Below, in pieces: positions 16,843 to 25,098 of a stretch of DNA of 41,883 nt. The stretch comes from Bradyrhizobium centrolobii (GTDB lineage Bacteria > Pseudomonadota > Alphaproteobacteria > Rhizobiales > Xanthobacteraceae): NCBI RefSeq assembly GCF_001641635.1, contig NZ_LUUB01000090.1, positions 217,180 through 259,062 of the forward strand. Reading direction: 5' to 3'. The position numbers and the translations under genes are program-made. Numbering within the stretch: position 1 is the stretch's first letter; each line of letters begins with the position of its first letter. A model generated the notes under the pieces. The model searched no databases. It saw only the letters and a program-made list of their open reading frames with translations, and was not told where the DNA came from.

Positions 16843-18642
16843 TCAGCCCGGCTGGAAGCGCGTGCCGATGCCGGCCTTGCTCTGGCCGAGGCCCGGCAAC
16901 TCCCAGACTCCCGCACCGGCCGGATTAATGTCCGCTGCGATATCGACGTCGATCAGATACGGCTTGTTGGCAGCGATGCCCTTGCGGATCGCTTCACCGA
17001 GGTCGCCGGCGCGATCGACCCGCACGCCTTCGACGCCGCAGGAGCGCGCCATCGCGGCAAAGTCGGGATTGTAGCGTTCGCCTGTTTCCGGGTGCTTGAA
17101 GTCCGTCGCAAGCTCGCGCCCGCCGAGATAGCCGCGCTGAAGTCCGCGGATGGAGGCATAGGCGTAATTGTTCCAGACCACCCAGACCACGGGCAGATTG
17201 TACTCGACCGCCGTACCCAGCACGTTGGCGTGCATGAAGAAGGCGCCGTCGCCGCATACCGACACGCAAGGGCGATCGGGCGCCGCGAATTTCGCGCCCA
17301 TCACGCCGGCGACGCCAAAGCCCATCGGGCCGAAACCCATCGAGCCGATCAGTGAGTCCGGCCGCTTCGGCTTGCAGAAGCCGAGCAGCCAGTTGTGATG
17401 CACGCCGATATCGGAAACCAGTATCGCATCCTCGGGCAGCGCCTTGTCGATCTCGGCGGCCGCGCGCTGCGGATTGATCGGCGTGGTATCGTCGGAGAAG
17501 CCGGGCGCGACGAGCTTGTCCCACTCCTTGCGATAGGTGTCGATCTGCGCCAGCCATTTCTTGCGTGCGTTGGACTTCTTGAAGAGGTTGTCGCGGCGAT
17601 CGAGCTCGGCATGAACCTGCCGCAGGAAGGTACGAACGTCGGCCATCAGGCCGAGCGCGACGGGATAGTTGCGGCCGATCTCCTCGGGATCGATGTCGAC
17701 ATGGATCAGCTTGGTCGGCGGAATCGTGAAGGAATAGCCGGGGATCCAAGAGCTCGACGTGCGGTCGTCGAAGCGGACGCCGAGCGCGAGCAGTACGTCG
17801 GCCTGGCGCGCGGCGTGATTGGCCTGATAGTGCCCGGCACGCGCGACGAGGCCGAGCGCGAGCGGATGGTTGACGTCGAGCGCGCCGAGGCCGCTCGCCG
17901 ACGCCGCAACCGGAATCTGAAGCCGCTCGGCAAGCTCGCGCAGCTCGTCGGCCGCGCCGCCATAGCGCACGCCCTGCCCGACCAGCATCACCGGCCGCTC
18001 CGCCGAGAGCAGCATGTCGACCGCTCTCTCGACGCCCTCGGGATCAGCCCCGCAGCGGCTCGAGATATTCGCATTCCACTCGATCGCCTTCGGCGCCTCT
18101 TCGGCTGCCGATTCCATGAACACGTCGAAGGGCACGTCGACCACGACGGGGCCCGGCCGTCCCGTGACCATGGTCTTCCAGGCCTGCCGTACCGCAAGTG
18201 GCACCATCTCGCCTCGCGTCGGCTGAAACACCTTCTTGCAGATTGAGCGCACGGTGGAGGGAAAGTCGGCCTGGTAGTGCCGGTACATTTCCTGGAAGGC
18301 GCCGCGATTGAACTGGCTGGTTGGCACGTTGCCTGTGATCGCCATGAACGGCACGGAGTCGAGAAAGGCGTTGGCGAGCGAGATCGGCAAATTGGCCGAG
18401 CCCGGCCCGCAGGAGGTGAAGGTCGCCGTCGGCTTGCCCGAGACGCGATAGTAGACGTCGGCCATGAAGCCGGCGACGCTCTCGTGATGCACGGAGATCG
18501 TCTTGATCTCGGAGGACCGCTCGTACAGCGCGTCGATGAACTGGATGTTGCCGTGACCGCACAGGCCGAACACCTGCGGCACCTTCTCCTGGATCAGATA
18601 GTCGACAATGACCTGGGCGCCATTGAGCATGTTTCGCGACAT
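16843..18642 (-). CDS. Thiamine pyrophosphate-dependent enzyme (acetolactate synthase-like)
   Basis: A 599-residue TPP enzyme of the acetolactate synthase / 2-oxo-acid decarboxylase group. The ATG at 18642 has GGGAG eight bases upstream. The N-terminal PYR domain has the catalytic Glu (E54 in VHHESVAGFMAD) and SCGPGSANLP. The middle domain carries VMLVGQGVRYGG. The C-terminal PP domain has the TPP/Mg motif GDGAFFMHANV through VVWNNYAYASIRG, i.e. GDG followed by NN about 26 residues later. It probably carries out carboligation or decarboxylation of a 2-oxo acid. First gene of the leftward operon, divergent from the IclR regulator, which likely controls it. There is no small regulatory subunit, so a catabolic role fits better than branched-chain synthesis. 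Confidence 0.88.
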   Translation of the reverse strand: MSRNMLNGAQVIVDYLIQEKVPQVFGLCGHGNIQFIDALYERSSEIKTISVHHESVAGFMADVYYRVSGKPTATFTSCGPGSANLPISLANAFLDSVPFMAITGNVPTSQFNRGAFQEMYRHYQADFPSTVRSICKKVFQPTRGEMVPLAVRQAWKTMVTGRPGPVVVDVPFDVFMESAAEEAPKAIEWNANISSRCGADPEGVERAVDMLLSAERPVMLVGQGVRYGGAADELRELAERLQIPVAASASGLGALDVNHPLALGLVARAGHYQANHAARQADVLLALGVRFDDRTSSSWIPGYSFTIPPTKLIHVDIDPEEIGRNYPVALGLMADVRTFLRQVHAELDRRDNLFKKSNARKKWLAQIDTYRKEWDKLVAPGFSDDTTPINPQRAAAEIDKALPEDAILVSDIGVHHNWLLGFCKPKRPDSLIGSMGFGPMGFGVAGVMGAKFAAPDRPCVSVCGDGAFFMHANVLGTAVEYNLPVVWVVWNNYAYASIRGLQRGYLGGRELATDFKHPETGERYNPDFAAMARSCGVEGVRVDRAGDLGEAIRKGIAANKPYLIDVDIAADINPAGAGVWELPGLGQSKAGIGTRFQPG

Positions 18643-18753
18643 CAACCCGTCTCCCTCTCGGCCCGACGTCTTCTTATGTACCGATGCGGAGAACGCGGCC
18701 GGTCATCACTGGGCCGCCGGCACCCTATTTCTCATAATGCTGTACGTCAATTT

Positions 18754-18762
18754 ATATTGTGA
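18754..18762 (+). promoter_or_regulatory. Candidate IclR operator, copy 1
   Basis: ATATTGTGA lies in the AT-rich part of the divergent region between the TPP operon and the IclR gene. The same nine bases occur inverted (TCACAATAT, 19860-19868) in front of the ABC-transporter operon. A word shared by just these two control regions in a GC-rich background may be the regulator's half-site. Confidence 0.35.
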
Positions 18763-18837
18763 TAGTCTTCTTCCGGAGGAAACGCGCGCGCAGCTCCGAC
18801 GCTTGCGTGGTTGCGTGCTACTGTCGAGCACCGAGTC

Positions 18838-19779
18838 ATGACGGATTTGCCAGAGGGGGCCTCTTCCTTGAGATCGCGCACCAAGCCCAACGCCAGCGAG
18901 AAACCCGCGAGCCCGCGCAAGGCCGCGATTGCCAAGCTGGTCCCCGCCCCCCAGGCCGATGGCGATGATGAGGCCGACGACAAGCAGCGCGGCGGCGGCG
19001 TTCAGTCACTCGGCCGTGCCTTCTCGATACTCGAAGAGGTGGCGCGCCATCGCGAAGGGATTGGGCTTGCGGAATTGAGCAAGCTCGTCGGGCTGCACAA
19101 CTCGACCACCTTCCACCTTGCGAAGACGCTGGTCTCGCTCGGCTACCTTCGCCAGGAGAAAGACAACAAGCGCTACCGCATCGGCCGTCCGCTGTTCGCA
19201 CTCGCGGCCAGCGCGCTCGACGAGATCGAGATGGTCAATGTAGCAACGCCCGTGCTGGAGGAGCTGTCGCGCCAGACCAGCGAAAGCAGCCATTTTGCCG
19301 TGCGCATGGGCGATGCCGTGGTCGTCATCGCCCGCACCAGCGGCCCCGGCGCGTTTCAACTGACCGACCGCGTCGGCGTGGTACGGCCGGCCCATTGCAC
19401 TGCGCTCGGCAAGATCATCCTGGCTTCGCTCCGGCCCGAGCAGCTCAAGCGGTTCCTCGAGCGCGCCGAGTTGAAGCCGTCCACGCCCAAGTCGATCACC
19501 GATGCCGGCGCGCTGATGCGGGAGATCGCCGAGGTGCAGCGCACCGGCGTTGCCTTCGACGACGGCGAGTTCAACATGGAAGTGCGCTGCGTCGCCGTGC
19601 CCGTGACCGATTTCACCGGCCAGGTGATCGGCGCGCTCGGCATTTCCGGCCCGATCTGGCGGCTCTCCAACCAGGCGCTGCACGCAAGCGCGCAGGTCGT
19701 GCAAACTGCAGCAGACCGCCTGTCCGCCGAATTCGGCGCCAAAGGCGCGGCGCAAAAGGCGCTCACGCAAAAAGCCTGA
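18838..19779 (+). CDS. IclR family transcriptional regulator
   Basis: A 313-residue regulator starting at the ATG at 18838; a TTG nine codons upstream is possible. A long polar N-terminal tail (1-55) precedes the winged helix (about 56-118): SLGRAFSILEEVARHREGIG, then LAELSKLVGLHNSTTFHLAK and LVSLGYLRQEKDNKRYRIG. The effector domain follows with TALGKIILASL, GVAFDDGEFNMEVRCVAVPV and GALGISGP, all IclR landmarks. It sits between the TPP-enzyme operon (divergent) and the ABC operon (same direction), so it is likely the local switch for uptake and breakdown of one compound. The effector is unknown. Confidence 0.9.
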   Translation: MTDLPEGASSLRSRTKPNASEKPASPRKAAIAKLVPAPQADGDDEADDKQRGGGVQSLGRAFSILEEVARHREGIGLAELSKLVGLHNSTTFHLAKTLVSLGYLRQEKDNKRYRIGRPLFALAASALDEIEMVNVATPVLEELSRQTSESSHFAVRMGDAVVVIARTSGPGAFQLTDRVGVVRPAHCTALGKIILASLRPEQLKRFLERAELKPSTPKSITDAGALMREIAEVQRTGVAFDDGEFNMEVRCVAVPVTDFTGQVIGALGISGPIWRLSNQALHASAQVVQTAADRLSAEFGAKGAAQKALTQKA

Positions 19780-19859
19780 GACGCGCGCAGGCGGCGATTT
19801 TGCCGGTTGACACCGGCGATGCCGTTCGGGATTGTCCTCCAGCATTAGAAAAACGTCTC

Positions 19860-19880
19860 TCACAATATCGGACATCCGAT
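19860..19880 (+). promoter_or_regulatory. Candidate operator before the ABC operon
   Basis: TCACAATAT (19860-19868) overlaps an inverted repeat ATCGGA-CA-TCCGAT (19867-19880). The block lies 42-62 bp before the substrate-binding-protein start and contains the inverted copy of the nine-base word found in the IclR divergent region. Confidence 0.4.
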
Positions 19881-19898
19881 TTTGAAGGGAGACACGCG

Positions 19899-19925
19899 AT
19901 GCACCCGGGGAGGAGACAAAGATGA
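19899..19925 (+). CDS. Possible 8-codon leader peptide
   Basis: An ATG at 19899 has GGGAG seven bases upstream and encodes MHPGRRQR before a TGA at 19923-19925, which overlaps the start of the binding-protein gene (ATG 19922). The Arg codons are AGG, AGA and AGA, rare in this GC-rich background. The same bases also form the ribosome site of the next gene, so the small frame may be incidental. Confidence 0.3.
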   Translation: MHPGRRQR

Positions 19926-21166
19926 TCCGCACCAGCCGACGGACGTTGTTACGTGCGGGCGCAGCCTTTGCAGGCGCGTCCGCACTGGGGTTTCCGGCGA
20001 TAGTGAGGGCCCAGGCCGAGAAGATCCGGATCGGGCATCTGACGCCGCTGACCGGCTTTCTCGGCGTGATCGGCAGCTACGCGCAGCTGGGCGTGAAGCT
20101 CGCGGCGGAGGAGATCAACCAGTCCGGCGGCGTTCTCGGCAAGCAGGTCGACCTGCTGTCGGAAGACTCGATCAACCCTGCAACCGCAGCCACCAAGGCG
20201 CAGCGCATGCTCGAGCAGGACGGCGCGGTGGTGCTGCTCGGCGAAATCTCCTCGGCCTCCTCGCTGACCATCATGCAGGTCGCCGAGCGCAACAAGAAGG
20301 TGTTCTTCTCGACCGGCGCGCGGTCGGACGCGCTGCGCGGCAAGAACTGCAACAAATATTCCTTCCACTGCGACATCCCGAACACCGTGATGGTCAATGC
20401 GGTCGGCACCGCGCTGTCGCAGAAGGGCATGGTGAAAGGCAAGAAGTTCTTCACGCTCACGGCCGACTACATCTTCGGCCATGACCTGTTGAAAGCGGCA
20501 AAGGCGTTCTTCGGTACGCACGACGCCAACCTGATCGGCGACGAGTTGATCGCGATCGACGTCACCGATTTCAGCCCGTATCTCTTGAAAGTACGGCAGG
20601 CCAAGCCCGACGTGGTCTGCTGCAACCTCGCCGGCAACCAGGTCACCAATCTCGTCAAGCAATATGCCGAGTTCGGCCTGCCCTATCCGCTGGTCGGCTT
20701 CAACCTCAACACCGGCGATGCCTGGGCCGCGGGCGCCGGCAATCTCAGCGGCACCTGGCCGACGGTCTGGTATCACACGCTGAACAATCCGGCGTCGCAG
20801 GCCTTCGTCGCGGCGTTCAGCAAGAAATACGGCAAGCCGCCGGAGAACCACGCCTGGATCGACTACATCACGCTGAAGCTTCTGGCAGAGGCCATCAACA
20901 CCACCAAATCGACCGACAGCAATGAGCTGATCGCCTATTTCGAAAAGCAATCCCAGTTCGACATCGGCAAGGCGCGCAAGGCCTATTTCCGCTCCTGGGA
21001 TCACCAGATGGTGCAGGAGGCCTATCCATTCACCGTCAAGCCAAAGGACCAGATGAAGGACCAGTGGGATATGCTGGTGCTGGGCGATGCGGTGCCGGCG
21101 GCAAACGACCCGCTGGAGACGATCTATCCGACCAGGGAACAGAATCCCTGCGAGATGAAGGCCTGA
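19922..21166 (+). CDS. ABC transporter substrate-binding protein (branched-chain amino acid type)
   Basis: A 414-residue periplasmic binding protein of the Leu/Ile/Val-binding class. A Tat-like signal is visible: SRRTLLRAGAAFAG at 5-18, cleavage probably after FPAIVRAQA. The mature part begins EKIRIGHLTPLTGFLGVIG and continues with GVKLAAEEINQSGGVLGKQ and the lobe-crossing segment TADYIFGHDLLKAAKAFF. GGAGGAGACAAAG gives a strong ribosome site. It opens an operon with a permease and a permease/ATPase fusion. Despite the family name, such systems in rhizobia carry amides, aromatic acids and other small acids; the neighbouring TPP enzyme and IclR regulator suggest a catabolic substrate. Confidence 0.9.
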   Translation: MIRTSRRTLLRAGAAFAGASALGFPAIVRAQAEKIRIGHLTPLTGFLGVIGSYAQLGVKLAAEEINQSGGVLGKQVDLLSEDSINPATAATKAQRMLEQDGAVVLLGEISSASSLTIMQVAERNKKVFFSTGARSDALRGKNCNKYSFHCDIPNTVMVNAVGTALSQKGMVKGKKFFTLTADYIFGHDLLKAAKAFFGTHDANLIGDELIAIDVTDFSPYLLKVRQAKPDVVCCNLAGNQVTNLVKQYAEFGLPYPLVGFNLNTGDAWAAGAGNLSGTWPTVWYHTLNNPASQAFVAAFSKKYGKPPENHAWIDYITLKLLAEAINTTKSTDSNELIAYFEKQSQFDIGKARKAYFRSWDHQMVQEAYPFTVKPKDQMKDQWDMLVLGDAVPAANDPLETIYPTREQNPCEMKA

Positions 21167-21203
21167 GGCGCGGCTTACGCGCATCGAGGCCGATTGGCGT
21201 CAG

Positions 21204-21233
21204 CGGCGCCGGCCCTGCCGGCGCCGTTCTTTT
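21204..21233 (+). terminator. Strong hairpin between binding protein and permease genes
   Basis: CGGCGCCGGC (21204-21213), loop CCT, GCCGGCGCCG (21217-21226), then TTCTTTT. A perfect 10-bp GC stem with a U-rich tail 37 bp after the binding-protein stop and 18 bp before the permease start. It probably acts as a partial terminator or an mRNA-stabilising structure that keeps binding-protein levels above permease levels. Confidence 0.7.
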
Positions 21234-21251
21234 CAAGGCAATGGACGCAAC

Positions 21252-22127
21252 ATGCAGTTCGAGTTCTTGCTGGAACAGGTGGTGAATGGCCTCGTGCTCG
21301 GAGGCTATTACCTGCTCATCGCGCTCGGGCTGTCGCTGATCTTTTCCGTCGGCGGCATCGTCAATCTCGCGCATGGCGCCTTCTATGCACTCGGCGCCTA
21401 CGTCTTCGTCGAACTCGTGAAGCACCTCGGCTTCGGCGCCTCCATAGTGATCTCGCCGCTCGCGGTCGCCCTGCTCGGCATCCTCTTCGAACGCTTCATC
21501 CTGCGCCGCTTCTACACGGCTGACCCGATCCTGAGCCTGCTCGTGACCTTCGGGCTTGCAATGGTCGCCGAGCAGGCGATCCGCATGATCTGGGGCGCAG
21601 CACCGGTCTCCACCGAGATCCCGCAAAGCTTCCGCGGTTCAGTCATCCTCGGCGATTTCCTGTTCTCGCGCTACCGCCTCCTGATCCTGGCGGTCATCGC
21701 CGTGGTCCTGGTCGCGGTCTGGCTCCTGCTGCACAAGACCTCGTTCGGACGGGTGGTGCGCGCGGGCATCCAGCGGCCGGACATGGTCGCCGCGCTCGGC
21801 ATTCGCCTGCAGCCTTACATGATCGCGATCGTCATGCTCGGAGTCGGCATGGCCGCGCTCGGCGGCGCCTTCTTCGCGCCGATCACGACCGTGCATCCGG
21901 CGATGGGTGCCGAGATCATGACGGTGGCGTTCGTCGTCGTCGTGATCGGCGGGCTCGGCAGCTTCTGGGGCGTGGTTATCTCAGCCCTCCTCGTCGGCGT
22001 CGTGCGCGGCATCGCCATTCATTTCCAGCCGGCAGCCGGTGAAGCCTCGATCTATATCCTGATGTTCCTGGTGCTGCTGGTGCGCCCGCGCGGCCTGCTC
22101 GGCGAACGCATCGAGAAGTTCGAATGA
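21252..22127 (+). CDS. Branched-chain-type ABC transporter permease (LivH-like)
   Basis: A 291-residue inner-membrane permease with about eight helices. The N-terminus FLLEQVVNGLVLGGYYLLIALGLS and the block GGIVNLAHGAFYALGAY are the LivH signature. GRVVRAGIQRPDMVAALGI is the cytoplasmic EAA-like loop that contacts the ATPase. The C-terminal AFVVVVIGGLGSFWG and LVRPRGLLGER close the family pattern. Its stop overlaps the next ATG by four bases (ATGA), so it is translated with the fusion protein. Confidence 0.92.
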   Translation: MQFEFLLEQVVNGLVLGGYYLLIALGLSLIFSVGGIVNLAHGAFYALGAYVFVELVKHLGFGASIVISPLAVALLGILFERFILRRFYTADPILSLLVTFGLAMVAEQAIRMIWGAAPVSTEIPQSFRGSVILGDFLFSRYRLLILAVIAVVLVAVWLLLHKTSFGRVVRAGIQRPDMVAALGIRLQPYMIAIVMLGVGMAALGGAFFAPITTVHPAMGAEIMTVAFVVVVIGGLGSFWGVVISALLVGVVRGIAIHFQPAAGEASIYILMFLVLLVRPRGLLGERIEKFE

Positions 22128-24664
22128 CCCGTGGCTCTGCCATCGAGAAGCTGAGGCTGCTGCTGATCGCAGCGGTTGCGGTCATTGCGCTGCCCTTCGT
22201 GCTCAGGGCACTCGGCCTTTCCGTGAACACCGGCACCTGGATCGTCGGGCTCGCGATCGCGACCATGGGGCTCAACCTCTGCATCGGCTATACCGGCCTC
22301 GTCTCGTTCGGCCACAGCGCCTGGTTCGGCATCGGCGCCTACGCCGCCGGCCTGATCCAGCTTCGCTTCTTCCCCGGCGATATCTGGCTGCCGCTGCTAT
22401 CATCGATGGTCGTCGTCGCGATCGCATCGACCGCGATCGGCATGCTGATCCTGCGCCGGCGCGGCGTGTACTTCTCACTGCTGACGCTCGCGCTTGCGGC
22501 ACTCGTCTACACCACCGCGTTCCGCTGGACGAGCCTGACCGGCGGCGAGGACGGTCTCGGCGGGCTGAAGCGCGGTGACATCGGACCAATCAGTCTCGAC
22601 AACGCGGTCAACTACTATGCGGTCGTCGCGGCGATCGGCCTCATCGTGCTCTATGTCCTCATGCGCCTCGTGCGCTCGCCGTTCGGCCATGTTCTGGTGG
22701 CGATCCGCGAGAACCAGCTGCGCGCGAGCTTCCAGGGCTATCCAGTCGAACGCTACAAGCTTGCGGTGTTCGCGATCTCCGCCGTCGTCACCGGCCTAGC
22801 CGGCGCGCTGATCGCGTTCCTGAACTATCTCGTCTCGGCCGAAGCCGTCTCGGTGCCGTTCGCCGGCGAGCTTCTGGCGATGGTCGTCATCGGCGGCATG
22901 CGCAGCCTGCTCGGGCCAGCACTCGGCGCGTTGTTCTTCATCCTGTTCCGCGAGCTGTTCTCGATCTGGACGTCGGATTGGCTGTTCTGGTTCGGCCTCA
23001 CCTTCGTGGCCTTCGTGATGTATTCGCCCGGCGGCCTCGTCGGCATCGGCGCACTGATCATGCGGCGCTTCCGTCCCGCATGCGAAGAAGCCGCCGCAAT
23101 GAGCCGGCGCAAGATCTATGACGGCCTGCCGCTGCCGGACTTTTTGCGGCCGGAGCCACGACAAGGCACGGTGCTCGAGGTCAGCGACGTCTCCAAAAAA
23201 TTTGGCGGCATCCGCGCGGTCGAGAATGCTGGCATTAAGGTCGCCGCCGGCGAGATCCACGCGCTGATCGGGCCGAACGGCGCCGGCAAGACAACGCTGT
23301 TCAACCTGGTCTCCGGCCTCTACGCGCCGGACCGGGGCACGATCCGCCTCAACGGCCGGGACATTGCCGGCGTGCCGGCAAACCTGATCTGCCATCAGGG
23401 GCTGGCGCGCTCGTTCCAGATCACCAACCTGTTTCGCGGGCTCACCATCTACGAGAACCTGCGCCTCTCGCTGCAGGCGCGCCGGTCGATGCGCTTCAAC
23501 ATCTGGAACGACATCGACGCGTATGAGGAAATCCACGCCGAGACCACCGCGCTGATCAAGTTCCTCGGGCTCGAAGGCATCGAGGCGATCGAGGGCGGCG
23601 AGCTCTCCTATGGCGGGCAGCGGCTGGTCGATCTCGGCATCGCGCTCGGCTCCAAGCCGCAGGTGCTGCTGCTCGACGAGCCGCTCGCGGGCCTTGCCGC
23701 GGCCGAGCGCGAGCGCGTGTCCAACCTCGTCAAGAACATTGCGGACAATATTCCCGTGCTGATCGTCGAGCACGACATCGATCGTGTGCTGGGCTTCTCG
23801 GCTGTCGTCACCGTGATGAATCAGGGCGAGGTGCTGATGTCCGACTGCCCCAAAGCGGTGCGGGCCGATCTGCGCGTGCAGGAGATCTATACCGGCAAGG
23901 GCATTCCCGCCGTCGAGCATCAACGCACCGGTGAAGCCGCCGGCGACAGCAAGACCGTCCTCCGTCTCGATCGCGTCAACACGTTTTACGGCAAGAGCCA
24001 CATCCTCAACGATGCCGCGCTCGATGTGCGCGAAGGCGAGATCGTCGCTCTGCTCGGACGCAACGGCGCCGGCAAGTCGACGCTGCTGAAGACCATCGCC
24101 GGCCTCGTGCCAGCGGCGTCCGGCAGCATCACCTATCGCGGCGGCGACATCGCAAGCCTCCCCGCTCCCGACATTGCGCGCCGCGGCATCGGCTACGTGC
24201 CGCAGGGGCGCGGCCTGTTCGCCGGCATGACCGTGCGCGAAAACCTCGCGCTCGGCCGTCTCGCCCGCAAGACCGACGGCAGTGACGGCGTGGTCTGGGA
24301 CGAGGAGCAGATCCTGCACACCTTCCCGCGGCTGAAGGAGCGCATGAACGTTGCCGCCGACTATCTCTCCGGCGGCGAGCAGCAGATGGTGGCGGTCGCA
24401 CGCGCGATGTCAGGCAATGTCCGCCTGCTGCTGCTCGACGAGCCGTTCGAGGGCCTTGCGCCGGCCGTGACGCTGGAGCTGTTCAAAGTGTTCGACCAGC
24501 TCCGCCAGCACATGTCGATCGTCATCGTCGAGCACAATCTCGATCTCGTGCTCGCGCTCGCCGACCGCGTCTTCGCGCTGGAGCGCGGCGCCGTGTTCCA
24601 TCAGGGACCGGCGACGCCGCTGCTCAACGATCTCGGCTATCGCAAGCAGATCCTGTGGCTGTGA
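22124..24664 (+). CDS. LivM permease - LivG ATPase - LivF ATPase triple fusion
   Basis: One uninterrupted 846-residue frame combines three normally separate transporter subunits. Residues 1 to about 315 are a LivM-like permease (MGLNLCIGYTGLVSFGHSAW, loop GHVLVAIRENQLRASFQGY, end VMYSPGGLVGI). After a linker (about 316-350) comes a LivG-like ATPase: Walker A GPNGAGKTT at about 383-391, signature LSYGGQR, Walker B VLLLDEPLAGL. From about 625 a LivF-like ATPase follows: GRNGAGKST at about 645-653, signature LSGGEQQ, Walker B LLLLDEPFEGLAP, switch His in IVIVEHNLD. The transporter would thus be binding protein, LivH, and this fusion. Fused forms are known in Bradyrhizobium-like genomes, but fusing all three is less usual. 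No stop or frameshift was seen at the joints. Confidence 0.95.
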   Translation: MTRGSAIEKLRLLLIAAVAVIALPFVLRALGLSVNTGTWIVGLAIATMGLNLCIGYTGLVSFGHSAWFGIGAYAAGLIQLRFFPGDIWLPLLSSMVVVAIASTAIGMLILRRRGVYFSLLTLALAALVYTTAFRWTSLTGGEDGLGGLKRGDIGPISLDNAVNYYAVVAAIGLIVLYVLMRLVRSPFGHVLVAIRENQLRASFQGYPVERYKLAVFAISAVVTGLAGALIAFLNYLVSAEAVSVPFAGELLAMVVIGGMRSLLGPALGALFFILFRELFSIWTSDWLFWFGLTFVAFVMYSPGGLVGIGALIMRRFRPACEEAAAMSRRKIYDGLPLPDFLRPEPRQGTVLEVSDVSKKFGGIRAVENAGIKVAAGEIHALIGPNGAGKTTLFNLVSGLYAPDRGTIRLNGRDIAGVPANLICHQGLARSFQITNLFRGLTIYENLRLSLQARRSMRFNIWNDIDAYEEIHAETTALIKFLGLEGIEAIEGGELSYGGQRLVDLGIALGSKPQVLLLDEPLAGLAAAERERVSNLVKNIADNIPVLIVEHDIDRVLGFSAVVTVMNQGEVLMSDCPKAVRADLRVQEIYTGKGIPAVEHQRTGEAAGDSKTVLRLDRVNTFYGKSHILNDAALDVREGEIVALLGRNGAGKSTLLKTIAGLVPAASGSITYRGGDIASLPAPDIARRGIGYVPQGRGLFAGMTVRENLALGRLARKTDGSDGVVWDEEQILHTFPRLKERMNVAADYLSGGEQQMVAVARAMSGNVRLLLLDEPFEGLAPAVTLELFKVFDQLRQHMSIVIVEHNLDLVLALADRVFALERGAVFHQGPATPLLNDLGYRKQILWL

Positions 24665-25098
24665 CGTCGCGCGACGCGTCAGTCGGACTTGATATTTGCC
24701 GTCGCGACGACTTCGGCAAGCTCCCTGGTCTCTTCCGCGATCTTCGGCCGGCCACATGCGCCTGATGCGCATCAATTCCGTCGCACGGTAAGTGAAGAGG
24801 AGGCCGGCACGCCGGGGCTCCAACAAAAACTGAAAAACAACCCCATGCAAAGTAGCCGACGGCTGCCGGCGCGAGACCCTGCCCCTCGCAATACCGTTTG
24901 ACACGTCGGGCAAAACAGGCGCACGATTCCATCATCGCAGCAATCCGTGAGACGCCCCTACCCGTTGCGGCCATGGGCGCCTCGAGACGGCCTGCGCGCA
25001 AAACACGATCATCGACATCCCAGGTTAACGGCGCGCTGCTGTGCGCGACGGCTGCACGCGCGCATGCCGTCGCCTGCGCTGCCAAAGGAAGCATCGAC
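24665..25098. other. Intergenic region, 434 bp, possible gene relic
   Basis: No convincing gene. On the minus strand a short open stretch ends at a TGA at 24680-24682 and reads IAEETRELAEVVATANIKSD at its C-terminus, after an in-frame stop about 30 codons earlier, so it looks like the tail of a lost gene. On the plus strand, around 24820-24860, the frame LQQKLKNNPMQSS resembles a dispersed relic I remember from other Bradyrhizobium intergenic regions. Nothing else was recognised; no clear terminator follows the transporter gene. Confidence 0.4.

Noticed and set aside
22796..24319. 507-codon frame opposite the ABC fusion
   Set aside because: Same type of shadow; the plus-strand frame carries all ATPase motifs.
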